Made by a program: the position numbers and the translations under genes. A stretch of 64,000 nt of DNA. It comes from Candidatus Sulfurimonas marisnigri (GTDB taxonomy: Bacteria; Campylobacterota; Campylobacteria; Campylobacterales; Sulfurimonadaceae). Shown here one piece after another: positions 63,959 through 64,000 of this stretch. How positions within the stretch are numbered: the stretch's first letter is position 1; every line of letters starts with the position of its first letter. A model generated the notes under the pieces. That model did not search any database. It had not been told where the DNA came from and saw only the letters and a list, made by a program, of their open reading frames with translations. The stretch lies in the NCBI RefSeq assembly GCF_015265475.1, contig NZ_CP054493.1:2170001-2234000 (forward strand). Reading direction: 5' to 3'.

Positions 63959-64000
63959 CTATTTATCCTCTATAGGAGTATTAACCTCTTTTATTATCTT
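63959..64000 (-). CDS. 3' end of an upstream gene, cut by the right edge
   Basis: Thirteen codons (KIIKEVNTPIEDK) and a TAG that directly abuts the ccsA ATG. The frame is open to the window edge, and the ccsA ribosome site lies inside it. Too short to identify. Confidence 0.35.
   Translation of the reverse strand, partial: KIIKEVNTPIEDK

Overview
The window is AT-rich chromosomal DNA from a member of the Campylobacterota, most like a sulfur- or hydrogen-oxidising marine type such as Sulfurimonas (inference from gene content; no marker gene search was possible). Pointers are a Helicobacter-type remote CheZ, DUF3972 and paired DUF2393 proteins, giant CcsBA (ResB-CcsA) cytochrome c assembly proteins, a multihaem cytochrome, a type II NADH dehydrogenase and many c-di-GMP signalling proteins. 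No rRNA, tRNA, insertion sequence, prophage or CRISPR array was seen; the region is densely coding.

Layout. 0-1 kb: a tandem family of 44-residue secreted peptides on the minus strand (two complete genes plus the promoter of a third cut by the left edge), each behind a nearly identical promoter block. 1-8.5 kb: NDH-2, a multihaem cytochrome c, a cupin/Memo/AMMECR1 cluster, a CPA2 antiporter and a haem-sensor diguanylate cyclase. 8.5-26.6 kb: housekeeping genes (recD2, glyQ, DUF89, DUF3972, purE, a U32 peptidase, cheZ-like, hisK-like, trxA-X-trxB, dapB, purF, radical SAM, DUF2393 pair, hisIE, SPFH, ilvE).

26.7-33.8 kb: a phosphate island. A porin of the O/P type and pstS run leftward, ppk2 runs leftward, and pstC-pstA-pstB-phoU run rightward. 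Three promoters here carry the same direct repeat (TGTAAY-N5-TGTAAY, 11-bp period) placed exactly 10 bases upstream of a -10 hexamer, the geometry of a PhoB box. A fourth copy sits at the far side of ppk2. Two tandem hairpins with compensatory changes lie between pstS and the porin gene.

33.9-52.8 kb: glnA, a soluble histidine kinase, leuA, a two-component pair followed by a secreted Gln-rich protein and an outer-membrane barrel, then leftward pbp1A, an ABC ATPase, bioF-like, a GGDEF protein, maf, a CopD-like protein and alaS, and rightward a Sel1 protein and an NrfJ-like lipoprotein. 52.8-64 kb: a fused CcsBA, a 1473-residue lipoprotein subtilase with Ig-like and DUF1566 repeats, a separate gene for what looks like its propeptide, and a second Ccs system split into two genes in the order opposite to the fusion.

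The strongest candidates for new biology are the secreted peptide family, the Pho-box regulon and its duplicated element around ppk2, the covarying hairpins, the subtilase with an in-trans propeptide, the permuted Ccs duplicate, and about tenfold over-representation of the palindrome TACATGTA.
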